DNA of 64,000 nucleotides, from positions 62,001 to 126,000 of the forward strand of contig CASFNR010000001.1 of assembly GCA_949296115.1 (NCBI GenBank), in the 5' to 3' direction. Within the stretch, counting starts at the first letter, position 1, and each line of letters begins with the position of its first letter. The notes beneath the pieces were generated by a model. That model had not been told where the DNA came from. It worked only from the letters and a program-made list of their open reading frames with translations, and made no database searches. The translations under genes were made by a program, and so were the position numbers. Shown here piece after piece: positions 37,040-49,014 of this stretch. The stretch comes from an uncultured Eubacteriales bacterium. GTDB lineage: Bacteria; Bacillota; Clostridia; Oscillospirales; Oscillospiraceae.

Positions 37040-37315
37040 GTGGATCAGTATGGGTCGGACTTTATCACCATAACCGATGAGGATGGTGCGGAGTACGAGT
37101 TGGAAGTCTTGTCTACCCTGGAGTATGAGGGGAACACCTATCTGGCTGTGATTCCGGCAGCGGAGGAACAGGATTCTCTTCAGCTGGAGGTCAGCATATT
37201 GAAGTCTGTCGAGGAAGACGGCGAGCCTTTGCTTTGCACTGTGGAGGACGAAGCAGAGCTTGAGTCGGTCTATAATCTGGTGATGGATTCCCTGTATGAG
37301 GACGAAGATGTCTGA
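37040..37315 (+). CDS. DUF1292 family protein (YrzB-like)
   Basis: The 91-residue acidic protein has the DUF1292 beta pattern ITITDEDGAEYELEVL, then YEGNTYLAVIPA and a C-terminal helix (VYNLVMDSLYED). The start is GTG with AGGGGGTG upstream. In Bacillus the homologue yrzB lies next to ruvX; that gene is absent here. The function is unknown. A probable 6S RNA follows 24 nt downstream. Confidence 0.85.
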   Translation: MDQYGSDFITITDEDGAEYELEVLSTLEYEGNTYLAVIPAAEEQDSLQLEVSILKSVEEDGEPLLCTVEDEAELESVYNLVMDSLYEDEDV

Positions 37316-37339
37316 TTTTTAACTTTGTTCATTTCCTGC

Positions 37340-37556
37340 TTGGTGCGTAGCGTGTCCTTTTGGACCCACATTTTAAAATAGGGGCGTTAGACTTCCCGGC
37401 CTGTTTGCAGACCTCCCGTCTGCTGCTGGACGGCAGATGGACGTTGGGAGCAGTAACGGTCTGGAGCGGCACCCCACCTGCCTTTTCGTGCAGGTCATAA
37501 TTGGATGCGTTACGGCTAAAGCGGGTGCCTGGAGAGCTTCGGCTCTCCAGGTTTTT
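37340..37556 (+). ncRNA. ssrS: Probable 6S RNA
   Basis: A non-coding stretch of about 190 nt plus terminator folds as 6S RNA does: a closing stem between the ends (GGTGC at 37342 with GTGCC at 37525; CGTGTCC at 37351 with GGATGCG at 37503), a large central bubble, a small hairpin on the 3' side of the bubble (ACCTGC/GCAGGT at 37476-37495), and a long upper arm (GGGG with CCCC, AGAC with GTCT, TCCC with GGGA). 6S RNA binds sigma-A RNA polymerase. The fold is by hand and no family sequence comparison was possible; ends are approximate, and I saw no clear promoter. Confidence 0.7.
37528..37556 (+). terminator. Terminator of the 6S-like RNA
   Basis: CCTGGAGAGC, a TTCG tetraloop and GCTCTCCAGG form a perfect 10-bp stem followed by six T. 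It sets the 3' end of the RNA. Confidence 0.9.
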
Positions 37557-37609
37557 TATTTTGCACCTAAAAAAATCATATTATTACGAATTTCCTAACA
37601 AAATACCCC

Positions 37610-37638
37610 TTGAAACCTGAAGGTCGATGGGGTATAAT
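37610..37638 (+). promoter_or_regulatory. Sigma-A promoter of the PpiC-type foldase
   Basis: TTGAAA, a 17-nt spacer and a perfect TATAAT lie about 64 nt before the ATG at 37702. Confidence 0.75.
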
Positions 37639-37701
37639 AGCGAAGTCTATGCAATTTCAGCGCAAAGAACACCATTGAGACAAACGAGAGGATATGATCA
37701 C

Positions 37702-39345
37702 ATGAGTGCATCCAGCAAGAAAAAGCTCCGGAAGGAACAGGACGCTGCCAAGTTGACAGAAAAGCAGCTGTCTGCTCAGAAGGAAGCAAAAAAAGTCAAA
37801 GCATACACTGCCGCCTTTGTGGTGGTATTGGCGATGCTTCTGATCGTGGCAATTGGGGTCGGTGTGCGGCAGACCATTGTCAACAGCGGTATCCGGGAAA
37901 AGAATACCGTGGCCTTTACCGTGGGCGACCATGAAATCAGCAATGCAGAAATGAATTACTTTTTCATGGATGCGGTAAACAATTTCTATTCTACCTATGG
38001 CAGCTACGCCTCCCTGTTCGGCTTGGACGTTACAAAGCCTCTGGATGAGCAGATTTCCAATGAGGAGACCGGCGCTACCTGGGCAGATGATTTCCTGGAT
38101 TCTGCCAAGGCCAGCGCACAGGATGTCTACGCATTGGCCGATGCTGCCGCAGCAGCCGGCTTCTCCCTGCCGGAGGAAGGCCAAGATACCGTCGCAACCG
38201 CAATTTCCAATCTGGAGCTGTACGCCACCCTGTATGGCTATTCCGATGCGGAGGACTATCTGAAAGTAGTATACGGCCAGGGTGCCACGATGGACAGCTA
38301 CAAGCGTTACTGTGAGCTGACCACACTGGCCCAGGCATATGTGGAAGCCTATTCGGATTCTCTGACCTATTCCGACAGTGACCTGCGGGCCGCTGAGGCA
38401 GAAAGCCCCGAATCCTACTCCTCCTATACTTATCAGACTTATTATCTGGCGGCCAGCCGTTTCCTGACCGGCGGCACCACCGATGAGGACGGAAATACCA
38501 CCTACACCCAGGAAGAGACCGATGCTTCCGTTGCGGCGGCAAAGGAAGCCGCTGAGCAGCTGGTTGGAACCGAGGTTGACTCCGTGGAAGCCTTTGATGC
38601 CGCTATCGCTTCCCTTCCCATCAATGCGGAGAGCGAAACTGGCAGTACAGCCTATACGAATACCCTTTACAGCTCCGTGAGCAGCCTGTACGCTGATTGG
38701 CTGGCGGATGCGTCCCGGGTTGAAGGAGACACGGCCTACTTTGAAAGCGCCTCCACCACGACCAACGAAGACGGTGAAGAAGTGACCACGGTAAGCGGTT
38801 ACTATGTGGTTTATTACGTCGGCACCACCGACAACAATTTCCCCCTGTCCAATATTCGTCACATCCTGGTTTCCTTCGAGGGCGGCACCACCGACGAGAC
38901 AACGGGAATCACCACCTACTCCGATGAGGAAAAGGCCGCTGCAAAGGCTGAAGCGGAGGAAATCCTCGCTGAGTGGGAAGCAGGCGACGCAACCGAGGAG
39001 AGCTTTGCTGAGTTGGCAAACACCAAGTCCGACGACGGAGACGGAACCACCGGCGGCCTGTATGAAAACATTTCTCCCGATTCTCAGTATGTGACCAACT
39101 TCAAGGATTGGGCCCTTGCGGATCATCAGAGCGGGGATACCGGCATTATCGAGACGGAGTATGGTTATCATGTGATGTACTTTGTAGGCGAAACCGACTA
39201 CACTTACCGTGATTACATGATTGAGTCCCAGCTGCGCACAGAAGATGTCGATACTTGGTATGACGAAACCGTGAACGCTGTCACGGTTACCGATGGCGAT
39301 TTCAGCTACATCCGTACTGATCTTACGCTGAGCACCGCAGGTTAA
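37702..39345 (+). CDS. Membrane-anchored PpiC-type peptidyl-prolyl isomerase
   Basis: This PrsA-like foldase has 547 residues and would assist folding of exported proteins. A Lys-rich start, a membrane helix at about 33-55 (AAFVVVLAMLLIVAIGVGV) and then a SurA-like helical part (AFTVGDHEISNAEMNYFFMD) are followed by a parvulin module around 390-510 (IRHILVSFEGG, TGGLYENISP, GIIETEYGYHVMYFVG). An earlier stretch (about 250-370) looks like a degenerate copy. No lipobox, so it is a signal-anchor protein. Start ATG at 37702 follows GAGAGG; an upstream ATG lies in the promoter. Confidence 0.85.
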   Translation: MSASSKKKLRKEQDAAKLTEKQLSAQKEAKKVKAYTAAFVVVLAMLLIVAIGVGVRQTIVNSGIREKNTVAFTVGDHEISNAEMNYFFMDAVNNFYSTYGSYASLFGLDVTKPLDEQISNEETGATWADDFLDSAKASAQDVYALADAAAAAGFSLPEEGQDTVATAISNLELYATLYGYSDAEDYLKVVYGQGATMDSYKRYCELTTLAQAYVEAYSDSLTYSDSDLRAAEAESPESYSSYTYQTYYLAASRFLTGGTTDEDGNTTYTQEETDASVAAAKEAAEQLVGTEVDSVEAFDAAIASLPINAESETGSTAYTNTLYSSVSSLYADWLADASRVEGDTAYFESASTTTNEDGEEVTTVSGYYVVYYVGTTDNNFPLSNIRHILVSFEGGTTDETTGITTYSDEEKAAAKAEAEEILAEWEAGDATEESFAELANTKSDDGDGTTGGLYENISPDSQYVTNFKDWALADHQSGDTGIIETEYGYHVMYFVGETDYTYRDYMIESQLRTEDVDTWYDETVNAVTVTDGDFSYIRTDLTLSTAG

Positions 39346-39350
39346 TGTAT

Positions 39351-39385
39351 ATTTCCCCGCCTTCTGGGAAGGCGGGGAAATTTTT
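39351..39385 (+). terminator. Terminator of the foldase gene
   Basis: ATTTCCCCGCCTTC pairs perfectly with GAAGGCGGGGAAAT across a 3-base loop, followed by TTTT. It is 5 nt after the stop codon. Confidence 0.9.
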
Positions 39386-39390
39386 GCAAA

Positions 39391-39428
39391 AAACAGCCGT
39401 TCCATGGATGCCCATGGAACGGCTGTTT
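39391..39428 (-). terminator. Perfect 17-bp terminator after ligA
   Basis: AAACAGCCGTTCCATGG and its exact complement flank a 4-base loop, 3 nt after the ligA stop; the A-run on the plus side gives a T-tail on the minus strand. Tandem with the foldase terminator, it isolates convergent transcription. Confidence 0.85.
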
Positions 39429-39430
39429 GC

Positions 39431-42029
<2,599 letters not shown>

Positions 42030-42071
42030 AAGCATCCCCTCCCGGGACAGTCTATGGGCTGGAAAAGACGA

Positions 42072-44468
42072 TTATGACAACTTTTTCATATGTGCCGACG
42101 CTGTTTTCGCCATGAGCTTTTTGGTGCCGATGTCGTCAAAGGCAATTTCCAGCAGCGCATCGCCCCCCATTTTCCGGACGGAGAGCACCATGCCCTTACC
42201 GAAGGCCGCATGCTGGATCATATCGCCCTGATTCAAATCCAGCATTGCAGCTGGAGCCGTGGCCCCAAGGGAGAAGCCGGTCTGAACCTTTTTCGCCGGG
42301 GCGGTGCCCGTTCCACGGATCTGGCGCTGGCCGGAATATCCGGATTCCGCCGAGACCCGATAACCGCCTTTTTTTACAATGCAGCTTTCCGGGATCTCCT
42401 TCAGGAATCGGGAAGGCAGGGATGCGGAAGTCCGGCCATAAATCATTCGCTGCCGGGCGTAGGAAATTGTCAGGTGCTCTTTGGCCCGGGTAATCGCCAC
42501 ATAGCACAGCCGCCGCTCCTCCTCCATTTCCTCCGCATCTCCGATGGCACGCATCCCAGGAAAGAGGCCGTCCTCAAAGCCGACCAGAAACACGCTGGGG
42601 AATTCCAGGCCCTTTGCCGAGTGCATGGTCATCATCACCACCGCTTCGTCCCCTTCATGGTACTGCTCCAGGTCGGTGTACAAAGCAATTTCCTCCAGGA
42701 ACCCAGCCAATGTAGGGATATCCGCATTCTGGAGATAGGAGTGGATGCTGGATTTCAGTTCTCTGACGTTCTCCAGACGGGTTTTATTTTCCTCGGTATC
42801 CTTTCCCTTCAGCATATCCTCATATCCGGTACGCTGGAGAAGAATATCATAGAACTCCGGCAAACTCATTCCCTCGTCCAGCAGCTGTGCCAGGGATTCA
42901 ATCAGTTCCGAAAACTGCCTCAGCTTCCCGGCGGATTTTTCCAGAGGGCCGTATTCTCCCGACTGGGAGATAACGGCATAGAGCGGCTTGTGCTCCGCCT
43001 CCGCCAGACGGGACGCCGTCTCAATGGTCTTGGCGCCGATGCCCCGGGGCGGATTGTTGATGATCCGTTTCAGGCGCAGATCATCAGACCGGTTGTTAAT
43101 GACGCACAGATAGGCCAGCATGTCTTTCACCTCGGCCCGGTCAAAGAAGCGGGTACCGCCAATCACCCGGTAAGGAATTCCATTGCGCTTCAGGGCATAT
43201 TCCAATGCGTTGGACTGGGCATTTGTCCGATAGAGAATGGCATAGTCCCGGAAAGATTTTCCGTGGGACCCGGCCAGAATCTGCCCCGCCACAAAATTCC
43301 CCTCTGTTCCCTCGTCACTGGCTTCATATACGGTAATTGGTTCTCCCTGCCCGTTATCCGTCCAGAGCCGTTTGCCCTTCCGGCCGAGATTGTGGGAAAT
43401 CACGGCGTTGGCAGCATTCAGGATGGATTGGGTGGAGCGATAATTCTGCTCCAGCCGGATGGTTCTGGTTCCTTTGTACTGGGATTCAAAATTCAGGATA
43501 TTCTCAATGGTCGCCCCCCGGAACCGGTAAATGCTCTGGTCATCATCTCCCACAACGCAGATGTTCCGATGCCCCGCCGCCAGCAACGACGTGAGCAGAT
43601 ACTGCATATGATTGGTATCCTGATACTCATCCACCAAAATATACCGGAACTTCCGCTGATAAAAGGCTCTCACATCCTCGTATTGCTGCAGCAGCTGCAC
43701 CGTCACATAGATGATATCATCGAAATCCAGGGCATTGTTATCCTTCAGCCGGGCCTGGTACTGGGAATAGGCCTTGGCAATTTGAATTGCCCGCAAATCT
43801 ACCTGGTTTTCAGCCCGTTCCAGCATCTCCCAGGGCGAAATCATTTTGTCCTTTTCCCGGCTGATGGCCCCCAAAACATATTTGGCGGGGAAAGTCTTGT
43901 CGTCCAGTCCCATGTCCTGGACAATCTCCTTCATAATTCGTTCGGAGTCGGAGGAATCGTAAATGGTGAAACTCCTGCTATACCCCATTTTCTCAATATC
44001 CCGGCGAAGAATCCGGCAGCAGGCAGCATGGAAGGTCATGGCCCAGATGTCCTGGGCCTGGGGACCCAGGAGCACGGCAAGCCGTTCCTTCATCTCGTTT
44101 GCCGCTTTGTTGGTAAATGTGATTGCCATAATGCTCCATGGCGCTGCCGGCTCCACCGCACACAGGCGGTCCGCCCGGATAACGTCATCTTCAGCGGGAT
44201 TTTCTCCCAGAGATTCCAGGAACGCCACATCCTCCGGCTCCACTCCATCCGGGATTTCCAGAGAATCGCTGCCCCGACCAAAACGCATCAGGTTGGCAAT
44301 CCGGTTGATCAGCACCGTGGTTTTTCCGCTTCCAGCCCCCGCCAGCAAAAGCAGAGGGCCCTGGGTTGTCCGGACTGCTTCCTGCTGCATGGGGTTCAGC
44401 TGGGCGAACTGCCGGCTTATGTATGTCTGGCGTGCCGCCAGAAAACGTTCTTCCAATTCATGTGTCAT
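42072..44468 (-). CDS. pcrA: ATP-dependent DNA helicase PcrA/UvrD
   Basis: This superfamily 1A 3'-5' helicase acts in repair, replication restart and plasmid replication. The 798 residues show the Q motif LNPMQQEAV, Walker A LLAGAGSGKTTVL near 50, DEYQDTNHMQYL, VGDDDQSIYRFRGA, and motif VI VAITRAKEHL. A Tudor-like end follows (MIQHAAFGKGMVLSV). AGGTG precedes the ATG at 44468; an upstream in-frame start at 44498 is less likely. yunB and ligA follow. Confidence 0.95.
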   Translation of the reverse strand: MTHELEERFLAARQTYISRQFAQLNPMQQEAVRTTQGPLLLLAGAGSGKTTVLINRIANLMRFGRGSDSLEIPDGVEPEDVAFLESLGENPAEDDVIRADRLCAVEPAAPWSIMAITFTNKAANEMKERLAVLLGPQAQDIWAMTFHAACCRILRRDIEKMGYSRSFTIYDSSDSERIMKEIVQDMGLDDKTFPAKYVLGAISREKDKMISPWEMLERAENQVDLRAIQIAKAYSQYQARLKDNNALDFDDIIYVTVQLLQQYEDVRAFYQRKFRYILVDEYQDTNHMQYLLTSLLAAGHRNICVVGDDDQSIYRFRGATIENILNFESQYKGTRTIRLEQNYRSTQSILNAANAVISHNLGRKGKRLWTDNGQGEPITVYEASDEGTEGNFVAGQILAGSHGKSFRDYAILYRTNAQSNALEYALKRNGIPYRVIGGTRFFDRAEVKDMLAYLCVINNRSDDLRLKRIINNPPRGIGAKTIETASRLAEAEHKPLYAVISQSGEYGPLEKSAGKLRQFSELIESLAQLLDEGMSLPEFYDILLQRTGYEDMLKGKDTEENKTRLENVRELKSSIHSYLQNADIPTLAGFLEEIALYTDLEQYHEGDEAVVMMTMHSAKGLEFPSVFLVGFEDGLFPGMRAIGDAEEMEEERRLCYVAITRAKEHLTISYARQRMIYGRTSASLPSRFLKEIPESCIVKKGGYRVSAESGYSGQRQIRGTGTAPAKKVQTGFSLGATAPAAMLDLNQGDMIQHAAFGKGMVLSVRKMGGDALLEIAFDDIGTKKLMAKTASAHMKKLS

Positions 44469-44538
44469 AGTCGCACCTGTCCATTGTCCATAATGCAACT
44501 ATTCTACCGCATTTTGTCCGAAAGGTAAAGATGTAAAT

Positions 44539-45243
44539 TTACGCCATCAGTTCCTTCAGCATCCCCAGCGCCTTCTTTTCAATCCGGGACACCTGCACCT
44601 GGCTGACATTCAGGACCTTGGCAACCCGCTGCTGGGTCAGGCAGTGAAAATACCGCAGCTGAATCACCTGTTTCTCCCGGTCCGGAAGGGCTTCAATGGC
44701 CTGACGCAAGGCAATTTTCTCAACCAGGCCTTCTTCGGATTCCGTATCCGTCAGGACGTTTTCCAGGGAAAACCCTTCCTCCCCCGTCTGCCGCTGAATG
44801 GATTCCGTGGCGGCTGTTGCGGTCTCCGCCAACGCAATGTCCTCCGGAGAAAGGCCCGTCTGCCTGGAGATTTCCTGGATGGTCGGTTCCCGTCCCAAGG
44901 CCGTGGTAAGCCGGTTCCGGGCCACCTTAATGGAAGCGGATTGCTCCTTCAGGCTTCTTGATACTTTCACCGCCCCATCGTCCCGCAGGAACCGCCGGAT
45001 TTCTCCCGCAATTTTGGGCACGGCGTATGTGGAAAACTGGGTTCCATATTCCAGGTCAAAGCCCTCTACTGCCTTCAGGAGGCCCAGACAGCCAAGCTGA
45101 TACAGATCGTCCGGCTCTGTCCCCCGCCCCATAAAGCGGCGTACCACGGACCAGATCAAACCGGAGTTGTCCTCCACCAGCTGTTCTGTTGCGCCTCTAT
45201 CCCCCGCCTGCGACCGTCTGATCAGTTCTTCCTGCGTACTCAT
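44539..45243 (-). CDS. sigF: Sporulation sigma factor SigF
   Basis: SigF directs forespore transcription after polar division. The 234 residues have sigma-70 region 2 (GLIWSVVRRFMGRG, DLYQLGCLGLLKAVEGFD, QFSTYAVPKIAGEI), region 3 and region 4 (DREKQVIQLRYF, RVAKVLNVSQVQVSRIEKKAL). SigG is similar, but the two upstream genes are spoIIAA and spoIIAB with ATGA overlaps, fixing it as SigF. SpoIIAB should hold it inactive until septation. Confidence 0.94.
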   Translation of the reverse strand: MSTQEELIRRSQAGDRGATEQLVEDNSGLIWSVVRRFMGRGTEPDDLYQLGCLGLLKAVEGFDLEYGTQFSTYAVPKIAGEIRRFLRDDGAVKVSRSLKEQSASIKVARNRLTTALGREPTIQEISRQTGLSPEDIALAETATAATESIQRQTGEEGFSLENVLTDTESEEGLVEKIALRQAIEALPDREKQVIQLRYFHCLTQQRVAKVLNVSQVQVSRIEKKALGMLKELMA

Positions 45244-45671
45244 TGCCGTCTGAGCAGCTTCCGGCGCATATGTACGGTGGTCCCCTTCCCCGGTTTTGAC
45301 AGAATCTCCAGATTGGTCATAAAGCTCTCCATAATGGTGAAGCCCATGCCGCTGCGTTCATTTCCCCCCGTGGTATAGGATGGCCTTCTGGCCTGCTCCA
45401 CATCCGCAATTCCAACTCCCTTGTCCTTTACCACAATGTCCAGCACGTTGTCCTTGAGAATCCGGCACCGCAGGGTAATGTTTCCCAGCCGCTCCGGGTA
45501 GGCGTGAACAATGCAGTTGGTTACCGCCTCTGAAACCGCTGTGCGAATATCCCCCAGTTCCTCCAGCGTCGGGTCCATCTGGGCCGCAAAGCAGGCCACC
45601 GCAGACCGGGCAAAGGCCTCGTTGGCAGACTTGCTGGGAAAGTCCAAGATCATGTAGTTGTCAAATTTCAT
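45240..45671 (-). CDS. spoIIAB: Anti-sigma F factor SpoIIAB
   Basis: SpoIIAB is a GHKL-type kinase that binds SigF and phosphorylates SpoIIAA. The 143 residues have the N box AVSEAVTNCIVHAYP near 47, DKGVGIAD (G1) near 82 and GMGFTIMES (G2) near 107. The ATG overlaps the spoIIAA stop (ATGA) behind AAGGAGG, and its stop overlaps the sigF ATG. Confidence 0.95.
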   Translation of the reverse strand: MKFDNYMILDFPSKSANEAFARSAVACFAAQMDPTLEELGDIRTAVSEAVTNCIVHAYPERLGNITLRCRILKDNVLDIVVKDKGVGIADVEQARRPSYTTGGNERSGMGFTIMESFMTNLEILSKPGKGTTVHMRRKLLRRQ

Positions 45672-45985
45672 GATACCGCCTCCTTGATTTCCACCAGTTT
45701 ATCAATCCCCGACGCCCGGAACACCCGCATCGGCTGGGGGGCAATGCCGGTCAAAAGAAGCCGCCCCTCAATCTGGGTCATATTCCGCAGCGCGTTGATC
45801 ACCACCGCAATCCCGGATGAATCCACAAAGGACACGTCCTGGAAATCCAGGACACAGACGCTGGGTGTGTAGGCTTCGATTTTTGCTGCAATGGCCTGAA
45901 TGTACGACTTCGCACAATGATGGTCAATTTCCCCGGTAAGGGCAACCGTCAGCCGCCCCTCCTCCAAAAAACTTGTAAAATGCAT
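45668..45985 (-). CDS. spoIIAA: Anti-sigma F factor antagonist SpoIIAA
   Basis: SpoIIAA is a STAS-domain protein; when dephosphorylated it frees SigF from SpoIIAB. The 105 residues include the phospho-Ser motif VSFVDSSGIAVV around residues 54-65. The ATG at 45985 has AAGGAGG 6 nt upstream; a far upstream in-frame ATG runs through the terminator and was rejected. In Bacillus the operon is under SigH; I did not find a convincing SigH promoter. Confidence 0.95.
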   Translation of the reverse strand: MHFTSFLEEGRLTVALTGEIDHHCAKSYIQAIAAKIEAYTPSVCVLDFQDVSFVDSSGIAVVINALRNMTQIEGRLLLTGIAPQPMRVFRASGIDKLVEIKEAVS

Positions 45986-46023
45986 AAATTGCCTCCTTGC
46001 TTTGGTGTCTGTAGACAGTATAA

Positions 46024-46059
46024 AATCCCGTCTCCGAATTTGCAGTCGGAAACGGGATT
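46024..46059. repeat. Inverted repeat upstream of spoIIAA
   Basis: AATCCCGT (46024) and ACGGGATT (46052) flank an inner TCCGA/TCGGA pair. It could be a second terminator after valS or part of the spoIIA leader. No T-run follows on either strand, so its role is open. Confidence 0.5.
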
Positions 46060-46072
46060 GTACAAAAATAAC

Positions 46073-46105
46073 TGCAGGGTGCAAACCGTTGGTTTGCACC
46101 CTGCA
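46073..46105 (-). terminator. Terminator of valS
   Basis: TGCAGGGTGCAAACC pairs perfectly with GGTTTGCACCCTGCA over a 3-base loop, 7 nt after the valS stop, with TTATTTTTG following on the minus strand. Confidence 0.8.
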
Positions 46106-46112
46106 AATAAGA

Positions 46113-48755
46113 TTATTTCAGTTTGCTCATCGCAGCCAAACTCTGCTCCAGACCGGCAATCAGGTCCCGGGCTTTCTGGGCTTTCTCCCGCTCGGCGTTT
46201 ACCACCGCTTCGGGCGCACGGGCGACAAATTTCTCATTGCTGAGTTTACCCTCCAGAGACGCCAGATTCTTTCTGGCCTTCTCCAGTTCCTTCTCAATCC
46301 GCTCCAGTTCCTTTGCCACATCCACCAGCTGTCCCATGGGAATATACAGCTTGGCGTCGGCGGTGGCGCAGGTTACCATTCCATCCAGATTCTCCGGCTC
46401 CCGGTCCAGCATCACAACTTGGTCGGCATACGCCAGCCGCTGAATGAATCCCTCGCCCTCCTGGAACACAGCGCGCTTGGATGTCAGCACATACAATGCC
46501 GCCTTCTTGCTGGGGGGCACGTTCATCTCTGTCCGGCGATTCCGGATGGCACGGATGGCGTTCATCACGGATTCCATGTGGCTCTCCTCCGTCTTAAACG
46601 CCAATTCTTCCCGGTACTGAGGCCACTTGGCCACAATCAGCGCAGGGCCGTCGTGGGGCAGGCTCTGCCAGATTTCCTCGGTGATGAAGGGCATGAAGGG
46701 ATGCAGCAGCCGAAGAACCTGGTCCAGGACATAGACCAGCACCGCCATGGCAGTCTGTTTCCGACCGGCATCCTCGGAGTAGAGTCTGGCCTTAGTCAGC
46801 TCAATATACCAGTCACAGTAGGTATCCCAGATAAAATCGTACACCTTCTGAACTGCCACACCCAGCTCGTAGTGCTCCAGGTTCTCGGTCACTTCCGTAA
46901 TCAGGGTGTTCAGTTTGCTGAGGACCCACTTGTCCGGGATTTCCAACTGAGACACCGCAGGCAGTCCCAGCACATCCGAATCCGTCAGATTCATCATGAC
47001 ATACCGGGATGCGTTCCACAGCTTATTCGCAAAGTTGCGCATGGCCTCGCACCGCTCCACATAGAAGCGCATGTCGTTTCCGGGAGAGTTGCCGGTGACC
47101 ATATTCATCCGCAGGGCGTCGCAGCCGTATTTCTCGATCATTTCCAGGGGGTCGATGCCGTTGCCCAGGGACTTGGACATCTTCCGGCCCTGATTGTCCC
47201 GCACCAGGCCATGAATCAGAACGGTGTGGAAGGGCGTCTTTCCCGTGTGTTCGCAGCCGGAGAAAATCATTCTGGCAACCCAGAAGAAAATAATGTCGTA
47301 ACCGGTGACCAGCACATCCGTGGGATAGAAATAGTCGTAATCCGGTGTTTTTTCCGGCCAGCCCAGGGTTTCAAAGGGCCACAGAGCGGAGCTGAACCAG
47401 GTGTCCAGCACATCCGGGTCCCGCTCAATGTTGGTGCTGCCGCACTTTTCGCACTTGCAGGCATCCTCCCGGGAGACGGTGATGTGACCGCAGTCGGCGC
47501 AGGTCCAGGCAGGAATCTGGTGGCCCCACCACAGCTGACGGGAGATGCACCAGTCCCGGACATTTTCCATCCAGTTCAGGTAAGTCTTGCTGAAACGCTC
47601 GGGAACGAACTTGGTTTCATTTTCCTTGACCACCCGAATGGCTTCCTCCGCCAGGGGCTTCATCTTCACAAACCACTGGGCGGAGATGATCGGCTCCACG
47701 TCTTTGTGGCAGCGGTAGCAGGTGCCCACGTTGTGGCTGTAGTCCTCCACCTTCACCAGATAGCCGCCGGCCTCCAGGTCGGCCACAATGGCCTTCCGGG
47801 CATCGTAGCGGTCCATTCCTTCATACTTGCCACCCAGTTCGTTGACCTTGCCGTTGTCATCCAGCACCCGGATTATTTCCAGGTTGTGCCGCAGGCCCAC
47901 TTCAAAGTCGTTGGGGTCATGGGCAGGGGTCATCTTCACGCAGCCGGTGCCGAATTCCATCTCCGCATAGTCGTCGGCTACCACGGGGATTTCCTTGTTT
48001 ACCAGGGGCAGAATGACCTTCTTGCCCACAATGTCCTTGTAGCGCTCATCGTTGGGATTGACGCACACGCCGGTATCGCCCAGCATGGTCTCCGGCCGGG
48101 TAGTGGCAACCACCACCTCCCCGGAACCATCCGCCAGAGGATAACGGATATGCCACAGGTGGCCGGGCTTATCCACATATTCCACTTCTGCATCGGACAG
48201 GGCGGTGACACAGTGGGGGCACCAGTTGATAATCCGGCTGCCCTTGTAAATCAGGCCCTTCTCATACAGAGAGACAAACACCTCCCGGACGGCCTTGGAG
48301 CAGCCTTCGTCCATGGTGAAGCGGGCACGGTCCCAGTCGCAGGAGGCGCCCAGCTTTTTCTGCTGCTCCACAATCCGGTTGCCGTACTTGTTTTTCCAGT
48401 CCCAGACCCGCTCCAGGAACTTTTCCCGGCCCAGGTCGTAGCGGGTCAGGCCCTCTTTGCGCAGTTCTTCCTCCACCTTGATCTGAGTGGCAATGCCGGC
48501 ATGGTCAACGCCGGGCAGCCACAGGGCGTTGTATCCCTGCATCCGCTTGAACCGAATCAGCGTATCCGGCAAAGTTTCGTCCATGGCGTGACCCATGTGC
48601 AGCTGACCGGTGACGTTGGGTGGCGGCATGACAATGGTGAAGGGCTTCTTGCTCTCGTCCCGCTCTGCGTGGAAATATCCCCCGTCCTGCCACATCTGGT
48701 AGATCTGGGACTCCACCTGCTGGGGTTCGTACACCTTGGGTAATTCTTTTTTCAT
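46113..48755 (-). CDS. valS: Valyl-tRNA synthetase
   Basis: Class I synthetase charging tRNA-Val, with a CP1 editing domain. The 880 residues have the HIGH-type motif in [14 protein letters not shown] near 40-53 and the KMSKS motif near 520 ([14 protein letters not shown]). A zinc-ribbon-like CADCGH...CKCEKC occurs near 425. The C-terminus is the long coiled coil of ValRS ([20 protein letters not shown]). AAAGGAG precedes the ATG, and a T-box leader precedes the gene. Confidence 0.97.
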   Translation of the reverse strand: MKKELPKVYEPQQVESQIYQMWQDGGYFHAERDESKKPFTIVMPPPNVTGQLHMGHAMDETLPDTLIRFKRMQGYNALWLPGVDHAGIATQIKVEEELRKEGLTRYDLGREKFLERVWDWKNKYGNRIVEQQKKLGASCDWDRARFTMDEGCSKAVREVFVSLYEKGLIYKGSRIINWCPHCVTALSDAEVEYVDKPGHLWHIRYPLADGSGEVVVATTRPETMLGDTGVCVNPNDERYKDIVGKKVILPLVNKEIPVVADDYAEMEFGTGCVKMTPAHDPNDFEVGLRHNLEIIRVLDDNGKVNELGGKYEGMDRYDARKAIVADLEAGGYLVKVEDYSHNVGTCYRCHKDVEPIISAQWFVKMKPLAEEAIRVVKENETKFVPERFSKTYLNWMENVRDWCISRQLWWGHQIPAWTCADCGHITVSREDACKCEKCGSTNIERDPDVLDTWFSSALWPFETLGWPEKTPDYDYFYPTDVLVTGYDIIFFWVARMIFSGCEHTGKTPFHTVLIHGLVRDNQGRKMSKSLGNGIDPLEMIEKYGCDALRMNMVTGNSPGNDMRFYVERCEAMRNFANKLWNASRYVMMNLTDSDVLGLPAVSQLEIPDKWVLSKLNTLITEVTENLEHYELGVAVQKVYDFIWDTYCDWYIELTKARLYSEDAGRKQTAMAVLVYVLDQVLRLLHPFMPFITEEIWQSLPHDGPALIVAKWPQYREELAFKTEESHMESVMNAIRAIRNRRTEMNVPPSKKAALYVLTSKRAVFQEGEGFIQRLAYADQVVMLDREPENLDGMVTCATADAKLYIPMGQLVDVAKELERIEKELEKARKNLASLEGKLSNEKFVARAPEAVVNAEREKAQKARDLIAGLEQSLAAMSKLK

Positions 48756-48776
48756 ATCCTACGCTCCTTTTCCATG

Positions 48777-49008
48777 AAAAAAGCCCTGAACGCTGAAGCG
48801 TTCAGGGCGAAAACATACATTTTCCGCGGTACCACCTGAATTCCCTTTCGGGCACTCAAAAGCTGTAACGGGCTTTCCCGTAGTGCCCTACTCCACCTTC
48901 AGGCAATCCGCTCCGGGGCGACCATTCACCACTGCGCCCATACCCTCCCACCAGCCGGGTACTCTCTGAAAAGCACAGGAAGTGAAACCTCCCCATCCAT
49001 GCGTTTAC
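48777..49008 (-). promoter_or_regulatory. T-box leader of valS
   Basis: The minus strand holds the T-box core AGGTGGTACCGCGG (48824-48837), which pairs with the NCCA end of uncharged tRNA. Next comes a 26-nt terminator hairpin (48783-48808, GCCCTGAACGC and its complement) with T6. Antitermination by uncharged tRNA-Val should raise valS transcription. A GUC triplet (plus-strand bases 48920-48922) is a plausible valine specifier in stem I but is not proven. The leader is about 230 nt. Confidence 0.92.
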
Positions 49009-49014
49009 CCCTGT

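Noticed and set aside
37340..37556. T-box, SRP RNA, tmRNA or RNase P identity for the structured RNA
   Set aside because: None of their hallmark motifs (T-box GGTGGNACCGCG, SRP tetraloop region, tmRNA tag frame, RNase P conserved core) was seen, and the fold matches 6S.
37657..39405. 582-codon minus-strand open frame opposite the foldase
   Set aside because: Shadow of the PpiC gene; the plus strand has promoter, ribosome site and terminator.
42090..44528. 812-codon plus-strand open frame opposite pcrA
   Set aside because: Shadow of pcrA caused by GC-rich codon bias; no homology pattern.
46002..48743. 913-codon plus-strand open frame opposite valS
   Set aside because: Shadow of valS; His/Gln/Val-rich sequence without domains is typical for antisense frames.
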